A stretch of 57,175 nucleotides of DNA from Billgrantia endophytica (GTDB lineage: Bacteria > Pseudomonadota > Gammaproteobacteria > Pseudomonadales > Halomonadaceae), in the NCBI RefSeq assembly GCF_002879615.1, contig NZ_PNRF01000024.1:1-57175 (forward strand). The letters run 5' to 3'. A program made the translations under genes and the position numbers. Numbering within the stretch: position 1 is the first letter of the stretch; each line of letters begins with the position of its first letter. The notes beneath the pieces are model-generated. The model worked only from the letters and a program-made list of their open reading frames with translations. It did not search any database and had not been told where the DNA came from. Shown piece by piece: positions 1 to 9,356 of the stretch.

Positions 1-1
1 C

Positions 2-3000
2 ATTGGCGGCATCCAGGTCGTGGCCAGCGACCAGGACGGCGACAGCGCCACGGCAACGGTCGATCTCACCGTGTTCGACGACGAGCCCGAGGTCGAGCTG
101 GGCGGCCAGCGCGTCGCCACCGAAGGCGGCGACGTCATCGCCGGCACCTGGTCGAGCGATCCGGGTGCCGACAGCGATGGCGCCGAGCGCTTCATCGCCT
201 TCAACGGCGGTGTCGAAGAAGCCTTCGTGGTCGGCCAGGCCTATGAGTTGGACGAAGGCACGCTGACCTTCCACGAGAATGGCACCTGGACCTTCGACCC
301 GGGCGTTAACCTGGACCACAACGACAAGCAGTCGATCCAGTTCGAACTGATCAAGGTCGACGGCGACGGCGACCGGGCCAGTGACACGCACCGGATCAAG
401 ATCAAGGACGGCGCCGACCCGACGCCGGGAGACGAGAACGGCGAGGGCGGCACGGTCGCCCTGGAAGTCAACGAGCGCGGGCTGCGCGAGAGCGCGGACA
501 GCGACAAGCTGGTGGCCCAGGGTGATCTGACCTTCACCGCCGGCAGCGACGACATTGTCGACTTCGCCTTCGGTGACACCGGCGGCATCCACGTTGACGG
601 CCTGGATGGCACCCTGACCTGGAGCCTGGATGCCGACGGCAACCTGATCGGCAACCTCGACGGCGCCGAGGTGCTCAAGCTGAGCCTCGCTGGCACCGAC
701 CCGATCGCCGCGCAGACGAGCGGCACGGTCACCGTGAGCGTCGAACTGCTGGGTGCGCTGCCGCACGACGTGGACAGCCTGACCATCGAGGGCATCGAGG
801 TGGTGGCTATCGACCGCGACGGCGACGTCTCGGCGCCGGGCCGCGTCGGCGTCGACGTGCTAGACGACCTGCCAACACCGAAGGTCGACGAGGTTGACTT
901 GAGTAAACTCGACCTGACCACCTTCGACCGCTTCGCTGCCGAGGAGGGAGGCACCTCCGACAGCGCCAACGTCGGGGCCGCCTTCCTCGCCGCCGTGACG
1001 CCGAACTACGGCGCCGACGGCAAGGGTAGCATCGAGATCAGCGACTACGCCCTAGCCATCGACCCGACTGTCGCCACCGGGCTGCAGAGTCAAGGCGTCG
1101 ACATCGTTCTGGAGATGGACGGCGATGATGTCGTGGGCATGGCCGGTGAGACCGAAGTATTCCGTCTCAGCGTCGACGAGAGCGGCGAGGTCACTCTGAC
1201 CCAGAGCGCCGTGATCGATCATTCCTGGGCGGATGGCAAGAACGTTGAGTTTCTGCCGGAAGGCAGTGTGACCCTGAATGCGGTGGCGACGGTCATCGAT
1301 GGTGATGGTGACGCCGTGACGATCGATGTTTCGGCCGAATTGGGTGGTTCGGATGGCGTCGTGAATTTCGTGGATGCGATACCGGAAGCCCATGACTCTT
1401 CCATAGCGCTGGAAGAGCTGGAAATCCCGCCATTCTATGCCAACGTCTCGCTGGCCCTGGATATTTCGTTCAGCATGTATCAAGACGGTGTCATGGGCGA
1501 GCAGAAGGAGGCGGCACTCAAGTTGCTGGAGCGTTATGAGGAGGCACTTGGGGCGGCGGGCGGCGAGGTCAAGGTTCAGCTCGTCATGATCGGCACCGAT
1601 GCCACCGCCTCCAACTGGGGGAACATCGGCATGGATGGCATCGCATGGATGACCATCGATGAGGCCAAAGCGCTGATTGAGGCGATCCCGGAATATCATC
1701 CGCCTGGCTGGAGCGCTCAATACACCAACTACACCGCTGCCTTGAATGGCATCATGGATAATTACGATGGCCGGGTCGATGAGGAGGGAGTGCAGAACCA
1801 CTCCTACTTCCTGACCGATGGTGACCCCGCAAAAGCGGGATCAGGATGGGGAGGGGGGCTTGTGGAAGACCCCGTCCCTCAGGAGGTGCTGGACCTCTGG
1901 CATGCATTCCTTGAGTCCAATGACATGCTCTCCTACGCCATCGGCATGGGCGACAGCCCGACGGCAGAGCATCTGCAGTCGATTGCCTACAATGGTCTAA
2001 CCGGAGAGGACCATGACGACCTGCTGCATCTTGACATCGATTTCGATGATCTGGCAGACCTGCTGGCCTCCCTCGCCCCCGAGCCGGTAAGCAATTACCT
2101 GGATATCGACTTTGGCGCGGACGATGGCCATATCCTCAGCATCACCGTGGATGGCGTGACCTACCTTTACGACCCTGAAGCCAACGATGGAGAGGGTGCG
2201 GTTACGGGTGGTGGTGAGTTCAACCCTGCGACCAATGAATTGACCGTCGAGACCAATGCGGGCGGTACCTTCACACTCGATATGCAGACTGGGGCCTACA
2301 CTTATGTTCCGCCTGAGTCGGTGAGCGGCGGTGTAACCGAAGAAATCATCGAGTTCGTGGTGATAGATGGCGACGGTGACACGGCCGGGGCGACTCTTAC
2401 CATCGATCTTGAGAGCTTGCCCATCAAGATCGATGCCGAAGACAATCAGGTAGTCGGCAAGGAAGACACCGCCCTTGTCGTCAAGTGGGAGGACTTCAAG
2501 GTTTCGGGCGAGGCCGAGGGTATTGTCATCACGGATATGACCGAGGCAGGCACGCTGCAGCTCAAGGTCGGTGATGAATGGGTGGATATCGCCGAAGGCC
2601 AGAAGATCACCAAGGCCGATATCGAGGCGGGTAATCTGCGCTTCATGCCGGACGAGAACGAATCAGGCTTCGATAAATACGAGGGTGACGGCGTTGGTAA
2701 TAAGCAGGCCGATTATGCACACATCACCTTCAAGCCTTATACCGGTACGCAGGAAGGCCAGGAAACGACGCTGACGGTGGATATCAAGCCGGTCGCCGAT
2801 GCGCCGGAGGTGTCGCTGACGGTCACGCCGGGAGAGGTCCATAGCGAAGGTGATGGTGCCGAAATCATCAAGGTCAATGGTGGTAGCGGTGTGCCGGGTG
2901 GCTTTGACGTCCAGGATGGTCAGATCATCAAGATTGGCGATGGCGTGCGGGTATGGCTTTCGGAAGGCGACTCCGTGCCAGAATTGAATGGTGGGACGAT

Positions 3001-6000
3001 CGCGTATTATGGTCAAGGTAACAGTCATGGCGATAGCGGGTACTCCGATATCTTTGTCCTGCACCCTGACAGTGGTTACTGGCAAGATGGCAACTGGAGA
3101 GCCCCGAATGCTGTCACGGGTAACCGGGGGGCGCAGTCCGACGGTACGCCCCAGGATTATATCTTCCTATCGGGTGATCCTGCCGGATACAGCGTAAATG
3201 AGGGCCCCAATAATAGGAATGATGACTTCAATACGATCGACAATATAAGCGTAAACCATAACGGCAAGACGATTGTCCAAGGCAGCAATCAGATTGAGGG
3301 GTGGATCCATGGCGATGGGACTTGGGGTGGGCCCAACCCTGAGCCGGAGATCGAGAAGGAAGACGGTGGCAACGGTGGTGTCGCCTACCAAGAGTTCACG
3401 CTCAACGTGTCGGCGGAACTGACCGATACCGATGGCAGCGAAATTCTCTCGGGCATCACGCTGACCGGCATTCCCGAGGGGGCCAGTGTTGAGCTCGTCG
3501 ATCCGCCAGAAGGTGTGAAACTCAAGGAGATTGGTAATGGCTGGTTTATCACCAACCCCGGCCAAGGGGATCTCAACGATATTGAGCTGACACTTCAGGT
3601 GCCTCTGGATGCCGAACCCTTCGTTATCAAGGCGGAGGCGACGTCCACCGAAGTGTATCGCGATGAGAATGGCAACCCCATCCCCGTGGATGGCGTAGAC
3701 ACGGCCACGGGCTATGATCAGGCTGCTGGCGTGGTTGCGCCCGTGGAGCCGCCTGTCATTGATGGCCTGGATGATGCCATCGTCGTCAACGAGGCTTACC
3801 TGGAAGGCGGTACGAAGGAAGGCGAAGGCGAGCCCGAGGCAGAAGGCAGCTTCACTGTTTCTTCTCAAGTGGGCATCAGCCAACTGAGTATCGCCGGTGA
3901 GAGCATCTCCATTGCCGACCTGCTGGCCTTGGCGGGTGGCAATGGCACTATCGGCCCCATTGATACGGCGGAGGGCAACACCCTCGTCATTACGGGATAC
4001 GACGGTGACGCCAAGGGCGGCACGGTCCACTACGAGCTCATACTGGTGGATAGCGTGACGCATCCCGGTCCAGATGAGGATAGTCTGGATAAGGAAGCGA
4101 TTCCCGTGTCGGTAGTCGATGAACTCGGCCAGTCTTCGGCTGCGAACATTGGCGTGACCATCGTCGACGATACGCCGTCCCGTTTCGAACTGGCCGAGGC
4201 GATAGAGGTGCCGGTCAGCGAAATCGAAATGGCCGATCTCGATGCCGGCTGGCAGAATATGGTCGCGACATCCGGCTCCGGCCAGGTGACTACTACCTCG
4301 GATGACAGTGGCATCTATATCCAGTGGGGAGGTAGCAGTGGCTCCGGCTATGACTTCGTCTACTCAGAAGGACTGACAGGCTCTGAACTGGTGGAAACCG
4401 ATTCCCTGTTCTCACTGGGTACGTTGACGCACAACAATTTCTCGATCTCGGCGAACAGCAAGGTTCTGGATACTGTCGATCTTGAGGTTTCCTTCACGGT
4501 TGTCATCGACGGCGTGCCGGTCGAAGTCACCACTGTCATTCAGTTGGAGCATGACGAGACACCCAATAACAAGACGCCGGTAACCCATGAGGATAACGAC
4601 GATATCGTCAAGATCACCAATCCCGAACAGGAGCAGGTGATCACGGTCGGCGATCGCGAGTACGTGCTCAAGATCAAGGGCTTCATGGATGAAGACGGAA
4701 AGCTCGTCGATACGGTCTACACGACCGAGACGAAGGCCAGTTCGTTCGAGCTCTATGCCGAGATCGCTTCCACCGACGATCTGCCGGTAGTGACCGGACA
4801 GGTCGAGGCCGACTGGGGTGCCGATGGGGCGGCAGCGGAGGGAAGCCTGCTATGGCGTAATGGCGAGGAGGCGCCTGTATCCAGCGGCACGATTGAGGGA
4901 CAGCATGGCACGCTGACTGTCAACGCCGACGGCACCTATACCTATGAGGTCAGCCGTGGTGCACGTGACGGTATGAAGGCGGGTGAATCCTATGAGGATG
5001 AGTTCACCTATTACCTCACCGATGCGGATGGCGACGTGGTCGCATCGACGCTGACCATCAATCTTGAAGGGGTGGTGAACGGCATCGTGGCCGTCGGCAA
5101 CGTGGCGACCGCCGACCTGGCCTTGGTCGATATCATGCCGGAGCCGGTCCATAGCCAGGTGATGGGCAACGAGACTTCGCACCATGCGACCAGTAATACT
5201 CGTGTCGATAACTACAGCGAGACCTTTGTCATTGAAGAGGGAAGCACAGGACAGTTCAGTTTTGATGTGTCCATATCGACGCCGTCGCTCTGGCCGCAAT
5301 CGACTTCAGCCTCCTTGTCCTGGTCGCTGCTGAAAAGCGATGGTAATGATGACTGGGTCGAGGTGCCGGGATACGGCGGCAATGCCGGTAATGGTGTCCA
5401 CGGCGCCACTGGGCTGGAGGAAGGCGAGTACAAGGTCGAGTTCACGGCGACCACGAGTGGTTCAGTTTGGCTACCATTCGTTGGTACGTCGTATTCGAGC
5501 GTTTCCATCAGCGATGTCAACCTGATCCAGCAACCCGATAGCTACCAGGAAGCCCAAGCGACTGCAGTGGAAGGCAATGTCCTGACCGACTCGGGTGTGG
5601 ACGGCAGCAGCGATATTCCGGGCTCCACCAATACCGTGCTCAAGGTATGGGATGGCGAGGCGTTCGTTGCCGCAACCAAGGACGGGGTGAGTATTGCCGG
5701 CCAGTATGGCGAGTTCACTCTCTATGCTGATGGCGGCTATCTCTACGAGCCGGACCCGGATATCGACAGCGTGGGACAGATCGACACCGTGGCCTACCAG
5801 CTTGCGCACCCCTCCGGCGTCACAGCGGAAGCCTCTCTGCAGGTGGGTATCACCGGCCCGGGTGTCGACAGCTTCGTCTGGGGAACGGATAGCGACGATA
5901 GTATTGCCGGCGGCGGTGGTAACGACATCATCGTTGGCGGCGCGGGAGATGACATTCTCACCGGTGGTGAGGGTAACGATGTCTTCAAGTGGAACTTTGG

Positions 6001-6319
6001 CGACCAGGGTACCACGGAGGCCCCAGCCAATGACGTGGTGACCGACTTTGCCAATGGTAACAACACGCTAGATCTTGCCGACCTGCTGCAAGGGGAAGAT
6101 GGAAGTAACATTGGCCAATTCGTCCTCGCCGAACAGGAGGGCGCCGATACCGTGCTGTACCTGAGCTCGGATGGCAGCCTGGCTGGCAGCAAGGACAATG
6201 CCGATCAAGTCATCCGTCTGCAGGGCAAGTCGTTCGAGGATTTCGGTGCTGAAGCAGGTAACAGTGGCGACTTGATCAGCAAGATGATCGAGAGTGGGCA
6301 GCTGCATATCGATCAGTAA
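2..6319 (+). CDS. Giant secreted RTX/VCBS-type adhesin with vWA domain (LapA/Bap-like), 5' end missing
   Basis: The frame is open from the first bases of the window, so this is the C-terminal ~2,100 residues of a longer protein. Acidic, Asp/Gly-rich beta-domain repeats fill the first ~460 visible residues, with motifs such as DGDGD and 'VDGDGDRASD' typical of VCBS/cadherin-like adhesin repeats. A von Willebrand A domain follows at about residues 470-700 from the first Met (position 20), with a MIDAS-type DISFS at residue 481. More beta-domains follow. Near the C-terminus (DNA ~5880-5985) lie glycine/aspartate RTX nonapeptides such as GGGGNDIIVGGAGDD, then a hydrophobic/acidic tail, as in type I-secreted proteins. 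The adjacent lapD/lapG pair strongly suggests a LapA-class adhesin held at the outer membrane. The N-terminal retention module and LapG cleavage site are outside the window. Base composition and codon use change visibly near 1.3-1.4 kb. Confidence 0.9.
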   Translation: MGGIQVVASDQDGDSATATVDLTVFDDEPEVELGGQRVATEGGDVIAGTWSSDPGADSDGAERFIAFNGGVEEAFVVGQAYELDEGTLTFHENGTWTFDPGVNLDHNDKQSIQFELIKVDGDGDRASDTHRIKIKDGADPTPGDENGEGGTVALEVNERGLRESADSDKLVAQGDLTFTAGSDDIVDFAFGDTGGIHVDGLDGTLTWSLDADGNLIGNLDGAEVLKLSLAGTDPIAAQTSGTVTVSVELLGALPHDVDSLTIEGIEVVAIDRDGDVSAPGRVGVDVLDDLPTPKVDEVDLSKLDLTTFDRFAAEEGGTSDSANVGAAFLAAVTPNYGADGKGSIEISDYALAIDPTVATGLQSQGVDIVLEMDGDDVVGMAGETEVFRLSVDESGEVTLTQSAVIDHSWADGKNVEFLPEGSVTLNAVATVIDGDGDAVTIDVSAELGGSDGVVNFVDAIPEAHDSSIALEELEIPPFYANVSLALDISFSMYQDGVMGEQKEAALKLLERYEEALGAAGGEVKVQLVMIGTDATASNWGNIGMDGIAWMTIDEAKALIEAIPEYHPPGWSAQYTNYTAALNGIMDNYDGRVDEEGVQNHSYFLTDGDPAKAGSGWGGGLVEDPVPQEVLDLWHAFLESNDMLSYAIGMGDSPTAEHLQSIAYNGLTGEDHDDLLHLDIDFDDLADLLASLAPEPVSNYLDIDFGADDGHILSITVDGVTYLYDPEANDGEGAVTGGGEFNPATNELTVETNAGGTFTLDMQTGAYTYVPPESVSGGVTEEIIEFVVIDGDGDTAGATLTIDLESLPIKIDAEDNQVVGKEDTALVVKWEDFKVSGEAEGIVITDMTEAGTLQLKVGDEWVDIAEGQKITKADIEAGNLRFMPDENESGFDKYEGDGVGNKQADYAHITFKPYTGTQEGQETTLTVDIKPVADAPEVSLTVTPGEVHSEGDGAEIIKVNGGSGVPGGFDVQDGQIIKIGDGVRVWLSEGDSVPELNGGTIAYYGQGNSHGDSGYSDIFVLHPDSGYWQDGNWRAPNAVTGNRGAQSDGTPQDYIFLSGDPAGYSVNEGPNNRNDDFNTIDNISVNHNGKTIVQGSNQIEGWIHGDGTWGGPNPEPEIEKEDGGNGGVAYQEFTLNVSAELTDTDGSEILSGITLTGIPEGASVELVDPPEGVKLKEIGNGWFITNPGQGDLNDIELTLQVPLDAEPFVIKAEATSTEVYRDENGNPIPVDGVDTATGYDQAAGVVAPVEPPVIDGLDDAIVVNEAYLEGGTKEGEGEPEAEGSFTVSSQVGISQLSIAGESISIADLLALAGGNGTIGPIDTAEGNTLVITGYDGDAKGGTVHYELILVDSVTHPGPDEDSLDKEAIPVSVVDELGQSSAANIGVTIVDDTPSRFELAEAIEVPVSEIEMADLDAGWQNMVATSGSGQVTTTSDDSGIYIQWGGSSGSGYDFVYSEGLTGSELVETDSLFSLGTLTHNNFSISANSKVLDTVDLEVSFTVVIDGVPVEVTTVIQLEHDETPNNKTPVTHEDNDDIVKITNPEQEQVITVGDREYVLKIKGFMDEDGKLVDTVYTTETKASSFELYAEIASTDDLPVVTGQVEADWGADGAAAEGSLLWRNGEEAPVSSGTIEGQHGTLTVNADGTYTYEVSRGARDGMKAGESYEDEFTYYLTDADGDVVASTLTINLEGVVNGIVAVGNVATADLALVDIMPEPVHSQVMGNETSHHATSNTRVDNYSETFVIEEGSTGQFSFDVSISTPSLWPQSTSASLSWSLLKSDGNDDWVEVPGYGGNAGNGVHGATGLEEGEYKVEFTATTSGSVWLPFVGTSYSSVSISDVNLIQQPDSYQEAQATAVEGNVLTDSGVDGSSDIPGSTNTVLKVWDGEAFVAATKDGVSIAGQYGEFTLYADGGYLYEPDPDIDSVGQIDTVAYQLAHPSGVTAEASLQVGITGPGVDSFVWGTDSDDSIAGGGGNDIIVGGAGDDILTGGEGNDVFKWNFGDQGTTEAPANDVVTDFANGNNTLDLADLLQGEDGSNIGQFVLAEQEGADTVLYLSSDGSLAGSKDNADQVIRLQGKSFEDFGAEAGNSGDLISKMIESGQLHIDQ

Positions 6320-6341
6320 TCACGTTTCGCAATACATCATG

Positions 6342-6374
6342 AGCCCCGCCCGCTCCTTTGGGCGGGGCTTTTTT
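6342..6374 (+). terminator. Rho-independent terminator of the adhesin gene
   Basis: A perfect 9-bp stem (AGCCCCGCC / GGCGGGGCT, arms 6342-6350 and 6361-6369) is followed by six T residues (6369-6374). It starts 22 bp after the adhesin stop codon. Confidence 0.9.
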
Positions 6375-6427
6375 AAATACGCATGGGAAGCACGCCCGGG
6401 TCTGGTGCGTGCGGAAGGGGAGTGGTC

Positions 6428-6751
6428 ATGTACATCAAACGTAGCAAGAACGGTGAAATCGAGCAGCTCAGCCGCGAGGCGACAGCCGACTGCAAGGAGT
6501 TCATCGAACTGAACTCCCCGGAGCTGGTGGCGTTCATCGGCAGTGACGAGAAGGCGCAGGTCGAAGCGCTGCGCAGCTCCGATCTGGAGTTCGTGCGCGT
6601 GCTGGAGGATGTCATCGAGCTGCTGATGGACAGGGGCGCCATCAGTTTCACCGACCTGCCGGCCGCGGCCCAGGAAAAACTGATGGCCCGCCAGACGCTG
6701 CGCCAGCGGGCCAATCGCGTCGATCTGCTGAGCGAGGATGGTGTCATCTGA
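6428..6751 (+). CDS. Small conserved protein, first of two tandem paralogs
   Basis: A 107-residue soluble protein with no signal peptide or membrane segment. The ATG at 6428 is preferred over upstream starts because the paralog at 6891 begins with the same MYIKR and a purine-rich GGAAGGGGAG precedes it. Conserved blocks shared with the next gene are MYIKR..NGEIE, SREATADC.EF, SPEL.AF, SDLEFVRVLEDVI, LMD, ISFTDLP and AQ.KL. From memory, relatives in Pseudomonas and Halomonas are often labelled 'tryptophan synthase subunit beta-like', but nothing here resembles a TrpB fold or active site and that label should not be trusted. Function is unknown. Its position between a giant adhesin and lapD/lapG is suggestive only. 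Confidence 0.8.
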   Translation: MYIKRSKNGEIEQLSREATADCKEFIELNSPELVAFIGSDEKAQVEALRSSDLEFVRVLEDVIELLMDRGAISFTDLPAAAQEKLMARQTLRQRANRVDLLSEDGVI

Positions 6752-6890
6752 GTCGCCCTGAGGGGTTCACTGCGGGCTTGCTTCGAGTAGGGCACGGTGG
6801 CAGGCCGCTGTCGAGGCGGGCTCCGCTGCGCTGCGCTAATATACCCGTGTATGGGCGACTGGGCGTTTACTGCGTCTGAGGGGGCAGAGG

Positions 6891-7223
6891 GTGTATATCA
6901 AGCGCGGCGATAACGGCGAGATCGAGTTGGTGAGCCGGGAGGCTACGGCGGATTGCCGGGAGTTCTTGGCCGGTGATTCCCCTGAGCTATTGGCGTTTTT
7001 TGGGCAGGATGGTGTTCAGCGTCAGGCCGATGAGCTGCGCCAGTCGGATCTGGAATTCGTGCGGGTGCTGGAAGACGTGATCAATGTCCTCATGGACAAG
7101 AGCGTGATCAGCTTTACCGACCTGCCGGAGCCGGCCCAGCAAAAACTGCTGCGGCGACAGTCGCTGCGCCGGCGGGTCAACGATGTCGGGCTGTTCGATG
7201 AAGACGACGAGGGCGTTATTTGA
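6891..7223 (+). CDS. Small conserved protein, second tandem paralog
   Basis: A 110-residue protein starting with GTG at 6891 (GAGG just upstream), giving MYIKRGDNGEIE. It is clearly homologous along its whole length to the preceding gene, including the central SDLEFVRVLEDVI and ISFTDLP blocks, so the pair arose by tandem duplication. The C-terminus is acidic (FDEDDEGVI). A 139-bp spacer separates the copies and holds no clear terminator, so they may be co-transcribed or have separate promoters. It is convergent with lapD. Function is unknown. The copies have diverged enough to suggest both are kept under selection. Confidence 0.8.
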   Translation: MYIKRGDNGEIELVSREATADCREFLAGDSPELLAFFGQDGVQRQADELRQSDLEFVRVLEDVINVLMDKSVISFTDLPEPAQQKLLRRQSLRRRVNDVGLFDEDDEGVI

Positions 7224-7369
7224 CGGGTTGGGGGAGGGCTTGCAGGAGTGCTGCCAGGTGCCACGGTGAAGGCCGCTGCGCTGGCAAGTATTGCTACGCG
7301 GGCGACACCGCGGTCGCGAGCTAAAGCTATCTCCAACAGCCTGTTTTTTTACCTTGTGAGAGCGTCACG

Positions 7370-9301
7370 TCATTCCGTCGTATCGCCTTCCTCTTCCTCG
7401 TCGCGGTGCCGAACGCCTGGGCCGGTCACGCCGTCAAGGCCCAGTTCGAATAGCACGGCGGCGGCACGGCTCGTCTTTACACCTTCGGCAATGGCGATGA
7501 TTCCCAGGGAGTGGGCCAGGGTGGTCATGCCGCGCAGCAGGCTCTGCTGTTCCGTCTGTTCTTCGATGTTGTGACTCAGGGCGGCGTCGATCTTGAGGAA
7601 ACTCAGCCCCAGGTCCTGCAAGCCCTGGATCCTGCCGAACTGCGTGCTGACATGCTCGAGTCCCATCTTGCAGCCGAGCGGCAGCAGTTCATTGCAGAGG
7701 CTCTGAAGGGCCTGGGGTTGCTGCAAGGCAACCGACTGGGGCAGCTCGAACCAGAGGCGTGGTGCGGCATCCGGGTGGGCGCGCACGCGGGATATCAGTT
7801 CGCCAACGAAATGACCGTTGCTCAATGAGCTGGCCGAGAGATTGACCCCCACGGGCTGGCCGCTGGAGGTCGTATCCTTCAAGGCCGCCGACACCACGGC
7901 GAGATCCAGCTCGGGCGTCATTTCCAGGCGGGATACCCACGGCAGGAAAATGCCGGCGGGGCGCCATTCGCCTTTCAGGCGCAGCCGAGAGGGGACTTCA
8001 TGGTGAATGAGTCGTCCGCTGGCATCCAGGACCGGGTAATGAGCCAGGAAGACGCCTTGTTCCAGTGCCTCGTGCAGTGCCTTGCGCCATTCATCGTGGC
8101 GCGTGTAGAGCACACTGTCGACCGGCACGGCAACGATCACCTGGCCGATTTCTCCCTGTGATTCGGCAGCTGCCAGGGCCCCATCGAGGCTTGCCAGCAG
8201 TGCGGCCTGATTTTCGCCCTGGGTATATTCACACAGTGCCGATGGCAGCAGGAGGGAAATGCCATGCTGATCGTTCAACACCTGGAGTCGTAGCTTCAGC
8301 TCTTTGCCGGTCGCTTCCAGGTCGTGTGAGCGCGGAATGATCACGGCGAAGTCGCTGCCATTCAGGCGGCCTACCTGGCCGTGTCCGTAAAGCAGGGTCA
8401 GCTGTTCCAGGGTGCGTGCCGTCTTGGCCAATAATGCGTCGGTGGCCGCGTGGCCGAGCTGCTGATTGACCTCGGCAAGCCGGCCGACACGAACCAGTGC
8501 CAGGGTGCCACTGGCATCGTCGCCATCGCTTTGCAGGTGGGCCTGCAACTGGTCGAGGAAAGGCACGCGAGTCAGGGTATCGGTTACCGGATCGTGCTGC
8601 ATTCGGCGGCGTAGCTGATCGAGCTTTTCGCTTTCTTCTCCCAGCATCCGGCGCACGGCATCGGAGAGGCGGTTCATTGCCTGCACGACTTCCCGCAGTT
8701 CCCGCGTTCGTGGCTCCCTGGCGGTTGTGAAGCGGCGCTCTCCTATGGCTTGTGCCTGGGTGACCACGTCGCGCAATGGGCGACGAATGGTACGCACGAC
8801 CCAACTGGCCAGCGCCAGGCTGAGAACGCCGGCAATGGCAAACCAACCCGCCAACTCCAGGCTGCTGCGCCAGAGAGAGCGGTAGGCGAAGCTGTGCTGG
8901 CTTTCCAGCTCCAGCGTGCCGTATTGATGCCAGCCATCCTGCACCACGGCCTGTCCGGCGGGAATGTCGAAGCGCACCAGGCTCACGAACCAGGCGGGTA
9001 CATCGTCGATATGCTCACTCGCCTCACGCCTGTCGATTGTCTCGCCTTCGGTGTCACGCAGTTCGATGCGCTGATAGTGCCCGGTGTCGAACTGGGCGGC
9101 GAGCAGCAGTTCGAGAATGACCGGGTCTTTTTCCAGTTGGCTCATGGATAGCGCCAGGGCGTTGGCGTTATCCGTGTTCTTGATGCGAATTTCCTGTTCG
9201 ATATAGTGCCGGCTGCTGGTCACGCCGATGAGCAAGCTGCCGACGAAGGCCAGCAGCAGCAGTACGACAATGGTCAGCCAGAGCTGCTTGATCAGTGACA
9301 T
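7370..9301 (-). CDS. lapD: LapD-like c-di-GMP receptor (inner membrane, degenerate GGDEF-EAL)
   Basis: A 643-residue protein, close to the ~648 of Pseudomonas LapD. The ATG at 9301 is chosen because the protein then begins at the first membrane helix (residues ~6-28) and GGGGG lies just upstream. The order is TM1, a periplasmic LapD-type output domain (~30-145), TM2 (~150-168), HAMP (~170-222), degenerate GGDEF (~235-395) and degenerate EAL (~400-640). The GGDEF signature reads NGSDF (314-318), the EAL signature reads EVP (within 434-440), and the catalytic DDFG is replaced by STQF, so it should bind rather than make or cut c-di-GMP. A Gly-Trp pair at 123-124 matches the GW motif by which LapD grips LapG in Pseudomonas. 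It lies 55 bp downstream of lapG, probably in one operon. Confidence 0.92.
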   Translation of the reverse strand: MSLIKQLWLTIVVLLLLAFVGSLLIGVTSSRHYIEQEIRIKNTDNANALALSMSQLEKDPVILELLLAAQFDTGHYQRIELRDTEGETIDRREASEHIDDVPAWFVSLVRFDIPAGQAVVQDGWHQYGTLELESQHSFAYRSLWRSSLELAGWFAIAGVLSLALASWVVRTIRRPLRDVVTQAQAIGERRFTTAREPRTRELREVVQAMNRLSDAVRRMLGEESEKLDQLRRRMQHDPVTDTLTRVPFLDQLQAHLQSDGDDASGTLALVRVGRLAEVNQQLGHAATDALLAKTARTLEQLTLLYGHGQVGRLNGSDFAVIIPRSHDLEATGKELKLRLQVLNDQHGISLLLPSALCEYTQGENQAALLASLDGALAAAESQGEIGQVIVAVPVDSVLYTRHDEWRKALHEALEQGVFLAHYPVLDASGRLIHHEVPSRLRLKGEWRPAGIFLPWVSRLEMTPELDLAVVSAALKDTTSSGQPVGVNLSASSLSNGHFVGELISRVRAHPDAAPRLWFELPQSVALQQPQALQSLCNELLPLGCKMGLEHVSTQFGRIQGLQDLGLSFLKIDAALSHNIEEQTEQQSLLRGMTTLAHSLGIIAIAEGVKTSRAAAVLFELGLDGVTGPGVRHRDEEEEGDTTE

Positions 9302-9356
9302 CTTAATCCCCCGCCTGGGCCTGAAACCCCTGGTTGTTCTGACAGTTGTGCTGACA

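Noticed and set aside
7343..7350. T run after the second small paralog as a terminator
   Set aside because: The preceding stem (AACAG/CTGTT) has a one-base loop and cannot form a real hairpin.
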